From NCBI GenBank assembly GCA_963662245.2, contig CAXXVQ010000009.1, forward strand, positions 310,001 through 374,000: a stretch of DNA of 64,000 nucleotides. The letters are read 5' to 3'. Shown piece by piece: positions 1-8,472 of the stretch. The position numbers were made by a program, and so were the translations under genes. The DNA comes from JAFGVL01 sp963662245 (GTDB taxonomy: Bacteria > Bacteroidota > Bacteroidia > Bacteroidales > Paludibacteraceae). How positions within the stretch are numbered: the stretch's first letter is position 1; every line of letters begins with the position of its first letter. Below the pieces are notes generated by a model. It searched no databases and was not told where the DNA came from. It saw nothing but the letters and a program-made list of their open reading frames with translations.

Positions 1-2
1 AA

Positions 3-263
3 GGCGAGGCATATACCTTGGTTAACCAGAAGGATATGCATCGTATGCAAAAAATTGAGCAGATGATGGAAATGGAAGTTCCTCGTTTGGCTCTGCCTGA
101 AGAATTCGGAGCACAACCGGAATGGAGCACTCAAAAAAACAATGGCGATAGAAAGAAAAACTTCCGAAATAAGCCTAAACACCACTCGCATAATAAAAAC
201 AAACAAGGCAGTGAGAAAGGAAATGATAAGCCTAAGTTTGTTGTGAAAAAGAAGAACGATTAA
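3..263 (+). CDS. C-terminal end of a DEAD-box RNA helicase (partial)
   Basis: The frame is open from the left edge of the window, so the gene begins outside it. The visible start, Gly-Glu-Ala-Tyr-Thr-Leu-Val, matches the end of the helicase C domain (motif VI region) of RhlE-type ATP-dependent RNA helicases. It is followed by the usual linker ending LALPEEFG and then a low-complexity basic tail rich in Lys, Asn, Arg and His (about residues 40-87). Such tails bind RNA non-specifically in this family. The catalytic motifs lie off the window, so the subfamily is inferred from the tail only. A repeat element (272-552) follows directly. Confidence 0.75.
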   Translation, partial: GEAYTLVNQKDMHRMQKIEQMMEMEVPRLALPEEFGAQPEWSTQKNNGDRKKNFRNKPKHHSHNKNKQGSEKGNDKPKFVVKKKND

Positions 264-271
264 GAATAAGC

Positions 272-552
272 AGAGCCGCAATTTATGCAGTCATGGTCGG
301 AAGAAAATATTTGCCCATAAATTATAAGTAATTTAATAGCACGGTACGCTGTACCTAAAAAAATATCCATACATAAACCCGTTTCTACCAATAGCATGGT
401 GCGCTGCACCTTTAGCTGCATAGCAGCGTTCTATTTGTAGAAGTGGTTTTAGAACAAGAGAAAAGGTGCAGCGCACCGTGCTATTAAAAAAGCTTGCTTT
501 GACTGTATTATTTCCATAAAATCTTCCGACCACGACTGCAATTTATGCGGCT
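272..552. repeat. Composite palindromic repeat element
   Basis: A 281-bp non-coding block with two layers of symmetry. The outer arms (272-303 and 523-552) both contain a GCAATTTATGC core and are imperfect inverted copies around GGTCGGAAG / CTTCCGACC. Inside are three copies of a roughly 22-bp unit, AATAGCAYGGTRCGCTGYACC: 335-356 and 390-412 in direct orientation and 463-485 inverted. Copies 2 and 3 could form a long stem. No gene is supported here; a 66-codon ORF on the minus strand is built only from repeat units. Confidence 0.7.
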
Positions 553-557
553 CTTTT

Positions 558-971
558 TTATGTGGTTAAATCAGTAACAAATAGTGCGGTAACATCTTTT
601 CCTTTCTTAAATCCAATTTTCTCGTAAAAAGGAACTTTTTCATCGTATCCAATAAGTATTTTTCTTGCATAGCTTTCGTATTTTGAGAGGATGCGCTGAA
701 TAAGCTCCTGACCAATTCCTTTTCCTTGAAAGTCGGGATGAACTAACAGGTAGTGGAAGTAGGCTGTCATAATTCCGTCTGAAAGACAATTCACGAGTCC
801 AATTAGTTCATCGTTATGCCATGCTGAAATAACCGAATGTGAGTTTTTCATGGCAACAACCAATTTGTCTGCATACTGACCGGAACTCCAGTTAACGGAT
901 AAAAATAAAGACTCCAGTTCGTTGCGATTGAAGTCTTTATTTTCTGAAAAAATGATATTGTAATTTGTCAT
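558..971 (-). CDS. GNAT family N-acetyltransferase
   Basis: A 137-residue single-domain acetyltransferase. Motif A is clear at residues 76-98: the beta-strand YLLVHP followed by the acetyl-CoA pyrophosphate loop QGKGIG and a helix. The C-terminal VPFYEKIGF is the usual GNAT motif B end. The substrate cannot be told from sequence. Its ATG overlaps the stop codon of the upstream PPOX gene (TAATG), so the two are almost certainly translationally coupled. The length is normal for small stand-alone GNATs. Confidence 0.88.
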   Translation of the reverse strand: MTNYNIIFSENKDFNRNELESLFLSVNWSSGQYADKLVVAMKNSHSVISAWHNDELIGLVNCLSDGIMTAYFHYLLVHPDFQGKGIGQELIQRILSKYESYARKILIGYDEKVPFYEKIGFKKGKDVTALFVTDLTT

Positions 972-1393
972 TATAATTCTATATAATTTTTTGGTTCAAA
1001 GTTGCTTTCCATAGTCCAGATGCAGGCTTTGCCGGTAGGCAGACGGTAAATTGCCAGCTTTTCTTCAATTCCTGCACCCCAAGCACGCAAGAAGCTACGA
1101 GACGGATGGTTGTAAATTTCATCCAATAATTCCTTGCTGGTATCTTGAACAAGATCTCCTGCAATGCGAATCTGTTCACCTGTTTTTTGACTAAAGAAGC
1201 ATAGTTCTACCGATGGGTTCGCTTGAATTTGTTGGTGAAGTTCTTTAAATGTTCCTGTGTGGAAAATAATACCTCGTTCATCTGCCTTAAATAGCAACAT
1301 GCCTCTTACATGAGGTTTGCCGTTTTCTACAGTAGCTAAATGAAACATTGGGCTGGCATTCACTAATTCTAAGATTTCTTCTTTTGTTCTCAT
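971..1393 (-). CDS. Pyridoxamine 5'-phosphate oxidase-family (PPOX) protein
   Basis: A 140-residue split-barrel flavin-binding protein of the PNPOx-like family. The N-terminus MFHLATVENGKPHVRGM and the central IIFHTGTFKELHQQI / VELCFF / IRIAGDL strands are typical of the small general-stress/heme-or-flavin subgroup, not of PdxH. The ATG at 1393 is preferred over an upstream in-frame start at 1423 because a TAATTTTG promoter box lies at 1421-1428, leaving a short leader. It is first in a two-gene operon with the GNAT gene. Whether it binds FMN, F420 or heme is unknown. Confidence 0.85.
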   Translation of the reverse strand: MRTKEEILELVNASPMFHLATVENGKPHVRGMLLFKADERGIIFHTGTFKELHQQIQANPSVELCFFSQKTGEQIRIAGDLVQDTSKELLDEIYNHPSRSFLRAWGAGIEEKLAIYRLPTGKACIWTMESNFEPKNYIEL

Positions 1394-1420
1394 ATCTTGT
1401 TGAATTAAAATTGATAGGAA

Positions 1421-1428
1421 CAAAATTA
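1421..1428 (-). promoter_or_regulatory. Bacteroidota -7 promoter box for the PPOX-GNAT pair
   Basis: TAATTTTG on the minus strand fits the TAnnTTTG consensus and lies 27 nt before the ATG at 1393. No good -33 box is seen at the expected spacing. Confidence 0.5.
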
Positions 1429-1493
1429 GTTAGCCTGCTCTCAATAGAATTTCAAAATTCAGTTTTTGACTTACAAAATCGAATCATTATTAC

Positions 1494-1625
1494 TGCCCCT
1501 AAAGGGGACTTTGGTGTATTCTAATGCTTTTGACTATTCATGATAGATGGGAGGTCGATTTGAATTTTAGGAATTGTGTTTATTTAGTTGGTCTTTTAAG
1601 TCCTCTTTAGGGGATTTTGGGGTGG
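1494..1625. repeat. Two G/C-clustered repeat remnants between PPOX and AraC genes
   Basis: The 239-bp gap 1394-1632 holds two related short blocks, CCCCTAAAGGGGACTTTGG near 1496-1514 and CCTCTTTAGGGGATTTTGG near 1602-1620. The first is palindromic around TA. They look like decayed copies of a small dispersed repeat. No ORF is supported. Confidence 0.4.
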
Positions 1626-1632
1626 ATTAATA

Positions 1633-2529
1633 TTATTTATTTATACTCGCTTTCAAGTATTCTGAAGGGGATATTTTATATTTTTTGTTAAATGAAGATG
1701 AGAAGTGTGCCGGACTCGAAAATCCACATTCCATCGCTATTTCTTTTAAGCTTCTTTCTTTGTCTAGTAGTTTGCGGCAAGCAATTTCCAATCGCATTTC
1801 TATCAGGTAATCAATAGGAGAGCGTCCTGTTTCTGTTTTGAACACGCGTGTGAAATGTGAGGTCGACATGTTTGAATATGCAGACAAAACAGGTAGCGTT
1901 AGTTTTTCCGACAGATTTTGTCGCATGTATTCAATACATCGGTTAATTTCGATTCGAGAAACATTTACACATTCTGTTGGTTTGATATCCAGCATAGAGC
2001 GCAAAAGCAGGTGCATGATTTCAATGCTTAAGCTTTCCAGTAAAATAGCAGCTCCGGGTTTATTGTTTTGATATTCACTAATAAATCTTTTTACTGCATA
2101 AAGAATTTCTTCTGTGCAGTCAAAAGTAAGCCATTCTTTTAGTTGAGATTGTTGTAACTGATAGGCTTTTGCTTGCTGGTCTAAAAAGCTTGGTTTTACG
2201 AATACGGCTACATAACGCGGAATTCCACTTTCATTTACTTCATGATGAGGAATGCCTGGAGCCAATAGGTAAACAACATTTGGCTGAGAGCGATATTCAA
2301 ACGATTCTGTGATGATGGATGAGTTATTGGAAAATCCTATTACAAACATATAGGACGGATGTGTGTGCATAGGTGAAATCGCCATTTGACAAGGTCCTGC
2401 CACAGGCATAAATAGCGCCATGTTTTTACTCACAAAACTATGCACATAGCGCAGATGTTCAGCGGTAATTTCTCCGGTGAATTCTTTGATTTTTGAGATT
2501 GGTTCTGAAGTGTATGAGTTGTGTGGCAT
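1633..2529 (-). CDS. AraC family transcriptional regulator
   Basis: A 298-residue regulator. The N-terminal part (about 35-130) is a cupin-like sensing domain with MHTHPSYMFVIGF and PGIPHHEV, i.e. the usual His-containing beta-barrel. The C-terminal 100 residues are a double helix-turn-helix: first HTH LPVLSAYSNMSTSHFTRVFK, second LKEIAMECGFSSPAHFSSSF, ending in the family signature KYKISPSEYLK. The ATG at 2529 (MPHNSY) is chosen over an upstream in-frame ATG because homologues start close to the cupin. It stands alone; its ligand and target are unknown. Confidence 0.9.
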   Translation of the reverse strand: MPHNSYTSEPISKIKEFTGEITAEHLRYVHSFVSKNMALFMPVAGPCQMAISPMHTHPSYMFVIGFSNNSSIITESFEYRSQPNVVYLLAPGIPHHEVNESGIPRYVAVFVKPSFLDQQAKAYQLQQSQLKEWLTFDCTEEILYAVKRFISEYQNNKPGAAILLESLSIEIMHLLLRSMLDIKPTECVNVSRIEINRCIEYMRQNLSEKLTLPVLSAYSNMSTSHFTRVFKTETGRSPIDYLIEMRLEIACRKLLDKERSLKEIAMECGFSSPAHFSSSFNKKYKISPSEYLKASINK

Positions 2530-2578
2530 AATTAACTTCAAAATTAACAAAAAGAATAAAAACCATTATTATGAAAAC

Positions 2579-2616
2579 AAAAAAGAGAAAATCAAATAAA
2601 TGATTTTCTCTTTTTA
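2579..2616 (-). terminator. Hairpin terminator after the DUF4832-like gene
   Basis: Stem AAAAAGAGAAAATCA with its complement TGATTTTCTCTTTTT around a 6-nt loop, flanked by A/T runs on both sides. It lies just past the stop at 2634. Confidence 0.75.
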
Positions 2617-2633
2617 AATTTTAATTGGTACCC

Positions 2634-4187
2634 TTATAAAATTAGTTTTTTAACCTGAGTTCCCTCTGTCCCAATATATTTAATAATGTAACAGCCTTTG
2701 TTTAGATTATCTGTATTGAAGCTTGCGGTTTTGGTATTAGTCACTATAGTTCCATTTGTGTTGTAGATAATTACAGTGAAATCTTTTCCGGCAAAATCAA
2801 GAACACCATTTCTAACTGTGATGAAATTTTCATTTTTAACCGGATTATAAATTCCTGTAGCTAATAAGTTTGCTTTATATGGAATTGTTTTTCCAGCCAA
2901 CAGTTTATCTGAAGTAATAGTTAATTCGGGAGTTTCGCTACTTCCGACACTTAATCCCTCTACTGTACAAGTGATGCTTGAGTCGGGAAGTAACCCTTTT
3001 AAAGATGTTGAGCTGCGAGTTCCTTTAACAGTCACATAAGCATTGTGATACATTGGAGCTACTCCAATATTCTTGATAGTTACTTTAGCTCGTGTACTTG
3101 AAACTTGGTAAGCAGTGACTTCAAACTTATATCCGGCAGCCATTGAAGCTTCTTTTACTCTGCTAACAGTTGCATAAGTTCCTGTTGTAACATCATTTCC
3201 AATAATATATGTCATGTGGTACTGAGCAGCTCTCTCTTCCCAAGTTCCGCCGTACATTCCTGCCGGATTCAAAGCATTCTTTTGGTCGGCATCTTTATAA
3301 TAACTGAATTCACCACCTCCTGGAGCATATTTCCAGCGCTCACGGTTCATTGCGTTCCAACATTCTTCATTATAACCATCACCTTGTGAAATATCGTGTT
3401 CTTCCCACATAAATGAGTCATCAAATAGCCCAAAGTGTAGCCCCAATAAAGTTGCATCATTTGCAATTGGAGTATACGAATCATCAGCTGCATCTATGGA
3501 AATGCTCCAAGGCGTTTGTTTAAAGGTCGTATCCATGTGTTGCAGAAACTCCTTTTGATAGGCGTGTGAAGGGAAGTTGTTCCCTAAACTTAGAGTCGTA
3601 CCGTAAATATGATATTCTGACCAATGTCCAAATCCTGTTTGTATAAAAGCGATGCGAGGATCATTATCATATTTTTCAGCAAATTTAGTGTAGAACTCTT
3701 TGGTAAAGCTTTGTAATTCACTGTTGCTCCAGTCTGCATAATAGGTTGGTCCATCTCCACCAGCGTCGGAGTTATAAGTTTCGTTATACCCTGATAAAGC
3801 TTTTATATATGCAGGAACAGCACAAGCGCCAGCTACTCCATTAATGGCTCCATCAGTCCCTGGATATTCAAAGCGAAAACGAATGACAGCTTGGTGTCCT
3901 CTACTTGCAATGTCGTCTAGCAGAGCTTCAAATTTTGTCCAGTCATATACACCTTTGGTGTTATTAACTACATCGCTATATAAACAGTATGAAAATTCCA
4001 GACCGATAGAATTTTGATAAGTAGTTATATCATCATTGTCCGGCCAGAAAACGATTCCTTTTAAAGGTTCAAGGCTCGTAATAGATTTTGATAATGCAAC
4101 ATTGCGAAAACTATCTGTTGCAAATGTGTAATTACTTATTAAAAGTAATCCTAATGCAGTTAAATGTTTAAGATTAAATTTTTTCAT
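2634..4187 (-). CDS. Secreted DUF4832-like protein with T9SS sorting domain
   Basis: A 517-residue exported protein. Residues 1-24 form a signal peptide (MKKFNLKH... SNYTFA). Residues about 30-330 read like the DUF4874/DUF4832 family, which has a TIM-barrel, glycoside-hydrolase-like look: GIVFWPDNDD, QAVIRFRFEYPG, RIAFIQTGFGHWSEYH, and YGGTWEERAAQYHMTYI. Residues about 330-430 are a beta-sandwich, and the last 75 residues form a type A T9SS C-terminal domain with IIYNTNGTIV and LNKGCYIIKY. The ATG at 4187 follows a TATTTTTG box at 4215. Possible carbohydrate-active role is inference; the substrate is unknown. Confidence 0.75.
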   Translation of the reverse strand: MKKFNLKHLTALGLLLISNYTFATDSFRNVALSKSITSLEPLKGIVFWPDNDDITTYQNSIGLEFSYCLYSDVVNNTKGVYDWTKFEALLDDIASRGHQAVIRFRFEYPGTDGAINGVAGACAVPAYIKALSGYNETYNSDAGGDGPTYYADWSNSELQSFTKEFYTKFAEKYDNDPRIAFIQTGFGHWSEYHIYGTTLSLGNNFPSHAYQKEFLQHMDTTFKQTPWSISIDAADDSYTPIANDATLLGLHFGLFDDSFMWEEHDISQGDGYNEECWNAMNRERWKYAPGGGEFSYYKDADQKNALNPAGMYGGTWEERAAQYHMTYIIGNDVTTGTYATVSRVKEASMAAGYKFEVTAYQVSSTRAKVTIKNIGVAPMYHNAYVTVKGTRSSTSLKGLLPDSSITCTVEGLSVGSSETPELTITSDKLLAGKTIPYKANLLATGIYNPVKNENFITVRNGVLDFAGKDFTVIIYNTNGTIVTNTKTASFNTDNLNKGCYIIKYIGTEGTQVKKLIL

Positions 4188-4214
4188 AGTATTATGTGAT
4201 TTGTTTATTCTCAA

Positions 4215-4222
4215 CAAAAATA
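4215..4222 (-). promoter_or_regulatory. -7 box for the DUF4832-like gene
   Basis: TATTTTTG (TAnnTTTG) on the minus strand, 27 nt before the ATG at 4187 and inside the gap after the histidine kinase. It suggests the secreted protein has its own promoter even though it lies downstream of the two-component genes. Confidence 0.5.
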
Positions 4223-4256
4223 GATTCCCAACATTAGAGGAAGATTAGAATTCGTG

Positions 4257-5657
4257 TTAAATGGAAATATTGGGTAAAATTATTTTGATACTTGTCCCTT
4301 TTCCCAGTTCGCTTTCCACTTTTATATCTCCAGCATGCATGTCAATAATAGATTTTACGATTGATAATCCTAATCCTGAACCTCTGGTCTTCCCGGTTCT
4401 TGATTTATCTACTCTGTAGAAACGATTGAAAATAAATGGAATATCTTCTTTTGGTATACCATTACCTTCATCGGATATGCTAATAATAGTTCTTGAAGAA
4501 TCTTGATGAACATCAATGTTTATTTGAGTTTTGTTTGTAGAGTATTTGATGGAATTATCTATCAGATTACTTAAAATATGCTCCATATAGAGTTTATTTG
4601 CGTCGATAAAAACAGGTTTTTCGTTTTTAATAAGACAGCTAATCTGTTTGTCCGAAAGCAGTTTTGAAAATCTGTCAACAACGGTAAGGCTTAGTTCTGT
4701 AATATCAAATTTTTCTTTTGCGATAGTTTCGGAATTAGCATCTAGGCGAGTTAAAGCCAATAAATGCTCTGAAAGATGACTAAGTCGTTGTACTTCTTCC
4801 AAGTTGCTTTCAAGGATCTCTTTATATTCATCCTTTTTTTCGGCAGATTTTAGTGCAACTTCAATTTCTGTTTGCATAATGGCAAGCGGAGTTCGAAGTT
4901 CATGAGCCGCGTTGGAGACAAATTGCTGTTGGGAACTTATAGCAGCATCCAGTCGGTCAAGTAAATCGTTAATAGTAATAGTCAGTTTCCCGAGTTCATC
5001 CGCAGGATTTATAATTGGTAGGCGTTTTTCGCTGATTTCATCAGCAGAAATGGTTTTTGCAGATTGTGTAATTAAAGCAAAAGGCGCAATTAATTTTTTG
5101 GTTAGTAAGCGACCGATTAAGAGAGATAAGATCAGTAGTAAAGGAATGCTAATTGCTATCCAGATAATAACTCGGTTTAATATTTTTGTGATCTCAATAT
5201 CTTGAATTCCCACTTGTACAAAACCAATGATTTGTCCATTATTTACAGCCGTGCCGTTGGCAATTAGCATATCTCCATATTTTGGACTTTTGTAATGCGA
5301 AATAATTACATCATCCATTTTATATACAGTTTGTGCTAAACTATCGGGTAAAGGTAATTTTTCCGTCAGATCATTTGTTTTCCCAATCAGATTTCCTTTT
5401 AGATCCGTTATTTGAACAAAAATATTTGCTTCCTGTGAGCCAATGTAGTCATTTATCTGGGCATCGATGTCTTTGTTTTGAAAATCAATCCAACCACCTA
5501 CAGCGAAATTTTTATCACGAATTTGTTTCTCTGCATTTGTGTAAAGAAAATTATGCATGAAGAAATAAAACGAAAGGCTGGATGCCAGCAAAATAAAAAA
5601 CAGCGCTGACATAAACCATAATAATACTCGTGTGCGGATAGAGAGTGGCTTACTCAT
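4257..5657 (-). CDS. Sensor histidine kinase
   Basis: A 466-residue membrane kinase. It has TM1 at about residues 11-34, a periplasmic loop to about 160, TM2 at 163-185 and HAMP to about 240. The HisKA H-box is SNAAHELRTPLAIMQ with phospho-acceptor His252. The HATPase domain has N box NLIDNSIKYS, DEGNGIP, and GSGLGLSIVKSI. The start overlaps the response regulator stop by 8 bp, so the pair is co-translated. The overall form matches the CusS/BaeS-like class. The periplasmic loop has no recognisable ligand-binding fold. Confidence 0.95.
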   Translation of the reverse strand: MSKPLSIRTRVLLWFMSALFFILLASSLSFYFFMHNFLYTNAEKQIRDKNFAVGGWIDFQNKDIDAQINDYIGSQEANIFVQITDLKGNLIGKTNDLTEKLPLPDSLAQTVYKMDDVIISHYKSPKYGDMLIANGTAVNNGQIIGFVQVGIQDIEITKILNRVIIWIAISIPLLLILSLLIGRLLTKKLIAPFALITQSAKTISADEISEKRLPIINPADELGKLTITINDLLDRLDAAISSQQQFVSNAAHELRTPLAIMQTEIEVALKSAEKKDEYKEILESNLEEVQRLSHLSEHLLALTRLDANSETIAKEKFDITELSLTVVDRFSKLLSDKQISCLIKNEKPVFIDANKLYMEHILSNLIDNSIKYSTNKTQINIDVHQDSSRTIISISDEGNGIPKEDIPFIFNRFYRVDKSRTGKTRGSGLGLSIVKSIIDMHAGDIKVESELGKGTSIKIILPNISI

Positions 5658-6327
5658 TCGTTTTAAGCATATATCCCTTTCCTCTAAGGGTGTGAATTAA
5701 TGGGCAAAAAGGTTCTTTGTCAATTTTATTGCGTAGGTAGCAAACATATACATCTACCACATTGGAGAAGTTTGCCGCATCCATATTCCAGACATGTTCC
5801 CAAAGCTGAGTTCGTGTTATAAGCTCGTTTGGGTGGCGAAGGAAATATTCCAGCAAGGCATATTCTTTGGCCGATAAATCAATGATTTCACCGTTACGAC
5901 TAACCTCATGGTTGAGCAGATTAAGGCTTAGGTTATCAGCCGTAAGTACAGAAGCTTTTTCATTCGTATTTTGTCTGCGAAGCAAAACCCGTATGCGTGC
6001 AAGTAATTCCTCAAAAGCAAAGGGCTTAACCATGTAATCATCAGCTCCCATGTTTAGTCCATCCACTTTGTCTTGAATGGAGTCTTTTGCTGTCAGCATT
6101 AGAACCTTAGTCGGACAGTTCTGTTTGCGAATTTCTTGTAATACTTCTAATCCATTTTTTTCAGGTAAAAGATAATCCAGAATAATAATGTCGTATTCGT
6201 TTACCAAAGCATATTCAATAGCGGTATTGCCATCGTAGGCATTTTCCACAATGTAATTTTCAGCTTTCAGTCCTTTTGCAAGGACTTTCGCCAGCTTTGG
6301 TTCATCTTCTACAACAAGTAGTTTCAT
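5650..6327 (-). CDS. OmpR/PhoB-family response regulator
   Basis: A 225-residue two-domain regulator. Receiver: acidic pair VVEDE, phospho-acceptor Asp51 in IIILDYLLPEKNG, Lys101 in DYMVKPFAFEEL. The C-terminal winged helix spans about 128-223 (LSAKEYALLEYFLRHPNELITR ends its first half). It is the cognate partner of the overlapping downstream kinase. It starts one base after the AlaX stop, so all three genes form one operon. Confidence 0.95.
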   Translation of the reverse strand: MKLLVVEDEPKLAKVLAKGLKAENYIVENAYDGNTAIEYALVNEYDIIILDYLLPEKNGLEVLQEIRKQNCPTKVLMLTAKDSIQDKVDGLNMGADDYMVKPFAFEELLARIRVLLRRQNTNEKASVLTADNLSLNLLNHEVSRNGEIIDLSAKEYALLEYFLRHPNELITRTQLWEHVWNMDAANFSNVVDVYVCYLRNKIDKEPFCPLIHTLRGKGYMLKTNE

Positions 6328-6328
6328 T

Positions 6329-6766
6329 TTACACCAACTTATATCTTATCCTTAATACTCCATCAGCATAATCGTGGCTGATGATTCTGAATTCACCAAT
6401 TTCAGAAGTGTTTTCTACATGTTCACCTATGCAGGCACAAATGTCGTAATCGCCCACTCTCACTAATCGCAGCTTATCTCCGGCTTCTTCAGGAAGTCTT
6501 TCCAAATCAAACCCTTCAGGTAAGTTGTCTCGTTCAGCAAATTCTGCTGATATTGGTAAGTTCTGTTGGATAGTTTCGTTAACCTTGTTTTCCACAGCTT
6601 GCATTTGTTCATCGCTAGGTTGTTCTGAGAACTTATAGTCGCATTTGCTTTTTTTGCGTTCAATGTGTGAACTGTATGCACGCCCACAGCCAAATGTTTG
6701 TACCATGGTCTGGTTAAGTATGTGTTCTGCGGTGTGCATTGGTTCTTTGTTCGTGTATTCTTTCAT
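6329..6766 (-). CDS. AlaX-like tRNA editing (threonyl/alanyl tRNA synthetase SAD) protein
   Basis: A 145-residue stand-alone editing domain. It has both zinc-binding halves of the SAD fold: HTAEHIL near residue 11 (HxxxH) and the CACIGEH motif (CxxxH) near 115. Proteins of this type hydrolyse mischarged aminoacyl-tRNA (typically Ser-tRNA-Ala). The sequence is short, lacking the extra domains of AlaX-M/L. The second ATG (MKEY) is chosen, three codons after an in-frame GTG/ATG. It is first in an operon with a two-component pair, which is an odd partnership. Confidence 0.8.
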   Translation of the reverse strand: MKEYTNKEPMHTAEHILNQTMVQTFGCGRAYSSHIERKKSKCDYKFSEQPSDEQMQAVENKVNETIQQNLPISAEFAERDNLPEGFDLERLPEEAGDKLRLVRVGDYDICACIGEHVENTSEIGEFRIISHDYADGVLRIRYKLV

Positions 6767-6791
6767 CGTCACTTTTCTTTACTGATTTCCT

Positions 6792-6799
6792 CAAAAATA
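6792..6799 (-). promoter_or_regulatory. -7 box for the AlaX-RR-HK operon
   Basis: TATTTTTG on the minus strand, about 26 nt before the ATG at 6766 and just past the terminator of the upstream gene. No clear -33 box. Confidence 0.45.
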
Positions 6800-6808
6800 G
6801 GAAATAAA

Positions 6809-6837
6809 AAAGCACTGACCATAAATCAGTGCTTCAA
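6809..6837 (-). terminator. Terminator after the SpoU methyltransferase gene
   Basis: Stem AAGCACTGA / TCAGTGCTT with a 7-nt loop, followed on the minus strand by a T-run. It begins 12 nt past the stop at 6849. Confidence 0.85.
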
Positions 6838-6848
6838 TTTAATTTTCA

Positions 6849-7379
6849 TTATTTCAATTTTAAAGCAAATTCCCAAATCACAATTCCTGTAGTGACTGAG
6901 ACATTCAATGAATGTTTTGTCCCGTATTGAGGTAATTCAATGCAAGCATCAGAGGCATTAATCACTTCTTGTTGTACACCTTTTACTTCATTACCCATTA
7001 CTACAGCGTATTTTTTAGATTTATCAAGCTCTAAATCCGGTAGCATGGTGCTGTCTACAGCTTGCTCAATCGAAAATACAGTGTAACCATTTGCTTTTAA
7101 GTCAGCTATAGCATCTTGTGTGTGCTCAAAATATTTCCAGTCCACAGTAAATTCTGCACCTAAGGCTGTTTTGTGAATTTCAGCATGCGGTGGAGTAGAA
7201 GTAATGCCGCATAGATAAACTGATTCTACCAAGTAAGCATCAGCCGTGCGGAAAACGGAACCCACATTGTGTAAGCTGCGTACATTATCAAGTACCACAA
7301 CTAACGGAGTTTTTTCGGCTTCCTTAAATTCCTCGGCTGATATCCTGTTTAGTTCTTCTAGTTTTAGCTTTCTGTTCAC
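6849..7379 (-). CDS. TrmH/SpoU-family RNA 2'-O-ribose methyltransferase
   Basis: A 176-residue SPOUT methyltransferase. All three SpoU motifs are present: motif 1 VLDNVRSLHNVGSVFRTAD with the catalytic Asn and Arg, motif 2 VVMGNEVKGV, and motif 3 LPQYGTKHSLNVSVTTGI forming the knotted SAM site. It lacks the N-terminal L30e-like RNA-binding domain of RlmB, so it is a minimal TrmH-type enzyme; tRNA or rRNA target is uncertain. It starts with GTG that overlaps the stop of the kinase gene (GTGA), indicating coupling. Confidence 0.9.
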   Translation of the reverse strand: MNRKLKLEELNRISAEEFKEAEKTPLVVVLDNVRSLHNVGSVFRTADAYLVESVYLCGITSTPPHAEIHKTALGAEFTVDWKYFEHTQDAIADLKANGYTVFSIEQAVDSTMLPDLELDKSKKYAVVMGNEVKGVQQEVINASDACIELPQYGTKHSLNVSVTTGIVIWEFALKLK

Positions 7380-8356
7380 GCTACTACCTCTTTAATTGCT
7401 GCTTTAATATTGTCCCAGCGTTCTTCGTCCATTTTTGCCCCAACTACTTCCACAACATTTCCTGCTAGGATAGATCCGATTTTTCCACATACATCATATG
7501 CGTAAGCTTGAGTCAATCCGTAAAGGAAGCCAGAAGCGTAAAGATCACCGGCGCCAGTAGTGTCAATACATTCAGCTTTGATGGCATCAGCACGGTACAC
7601 ATTCCCACCAACTTTGATAAACGAACCATCTTTACCAACTTTCACTACTGCAATTTCGCAATGTTCGGCTAATTTATGTAAAGCTTCCTCAGCAGGAAGA
7701 CCTGTGTAAGCGTGAGCTTCTTCTTCGTTAGCAAAAACGATGTCTACATATTGATTAACGATTTCGTGTAAAAACTCTTTGTTAGCTTCTACCACATTAA
7801 AGCTGGCAAGGTCAAGCGATACTTTTAATCCGTTGTCTTTTGCCATTTTTACAGCTTTACGAATCAAATCATGATTCTGCACCAAGTATCCTTCAATGTG
7901 GAAATAGTCATAACCACCAAACTCGTCAGCGTTTAATTCTTCAGAGTAAAGGTCGCAGGCAGCTCCAAGATAAGTACACATTGTGCGTTCACCATCTTTA
8001 GAAACTAAAACAATACATTGACCTGAAAGCATCTCTGATTTTTGTAAGTGAGTGCGTACTCCATTTTCAATAGAATCATTTTTAAAAAACTCTCCGATAA
8101 CATCGTCACCTACTTTTCCGAAAAACCCTGAATGAATTTTTAGTTTTGCTAATCCTGAGATGGTATTAGAAGCAGAGCCTCCGGTTACCATATATCTTTT
8201 GTTGTCAATTACTCTCTCCGATAGCTCTTCTAAAGTTTGATCATCAATAAGTTGCATACTTCCCTTTGGGAAGTTTAGCTCAGTTAATAACGCATCATCT
8301 TCAATAAAAGTTAGTACATCCACAATGGCATTCCCCATGCCTAAAACCTTTTTCAT
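7376..8356 (-). CDS. PfkB-family sugar/nucleoside kinase (adenosine kinase-like)
   Basis: A 326-residue ribokinase-superfamily protein. It has the N-terminal PfkB signature region GGSASNTISGLAKL and the C-terminal ATP-site signature DTTGAGDLYASGF with the catalytic Asp of GAGD. The N-terminal MGNAIVDVLTFI and the pattern of the lid resemble adenosine kinase-like members. The substrate cannot be fixed from sequence. The ATG at 8356 is used, because the region upstream carries a TATATTTG box (8382-8389) and no PfkB sequence. Confidence 0.9.
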   Translation of the reverse strand: MKKVLGMGNAIVDVLTFIEDDALLTELNFPKGSMQLIDDQTLEELSERVIDNKRYMVTGGSASNTISGLAKLKIHSGFFGKVGDDVIGEFFKNDSIENGVRTHLQKSEMLSGQCIVLVSKDGERTMCTYLGAACDLYSEELNADEFGGYDYFHIEGYLVQNHDLIRKAVKMAKDNGLKVSLDLASFNVVEANKEFLHEIVNQYVDIVFANEEEAHAYTGLPAEEALHKLAEHCEIAVVKVGKDGSFIKVGGNVYRADAIKAECIDTTGAGDLYASGFLYGLTQAYAYDVCGKIGSILAGNVVEVVGAKMDEERWDNIKAAIKEVVA

Positions 8357-8381
8357 AAATATTTCTTTCAAAATTTTTTTA

Positions 8382-8389
8382 CAAATATA
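8382..8389 (-). promoter_or_regulatory. -7 box for the PfkB-SpoU operon
   Basis: TATATTTG on the minus strand, 25 nt before the ATG at 8356. It is back-to-back with the tRNA-Asn promoter on the other strand. Confidence 0.45.
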
Positions 8390-8420
8390 TTGCATATTTC
8401 AAAACAACGCATTACTTTTG
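8390..8420 (+). promoter_or_regulatory. Promoter for tRNA-Asn
   Basis: TTG at 8390-8392, a 20-nt spacer, then TACTTTTG at 8413-8420, close to the Bacteroidota -33/-7 arrangement. It leaves a leader of about 45 nt before the tRNA. Confidence 0.55.
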
Positions 8421-8472
8421 CATCGCAATTCAAGGGAAACATTAAGTTTTCTTACGAAAAGCGAACATAAAT

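Noticed and set aside
333..533. 66-codon minus-strand ORF
   Set aside because: Falls inside the composite palindrome at 272-552.
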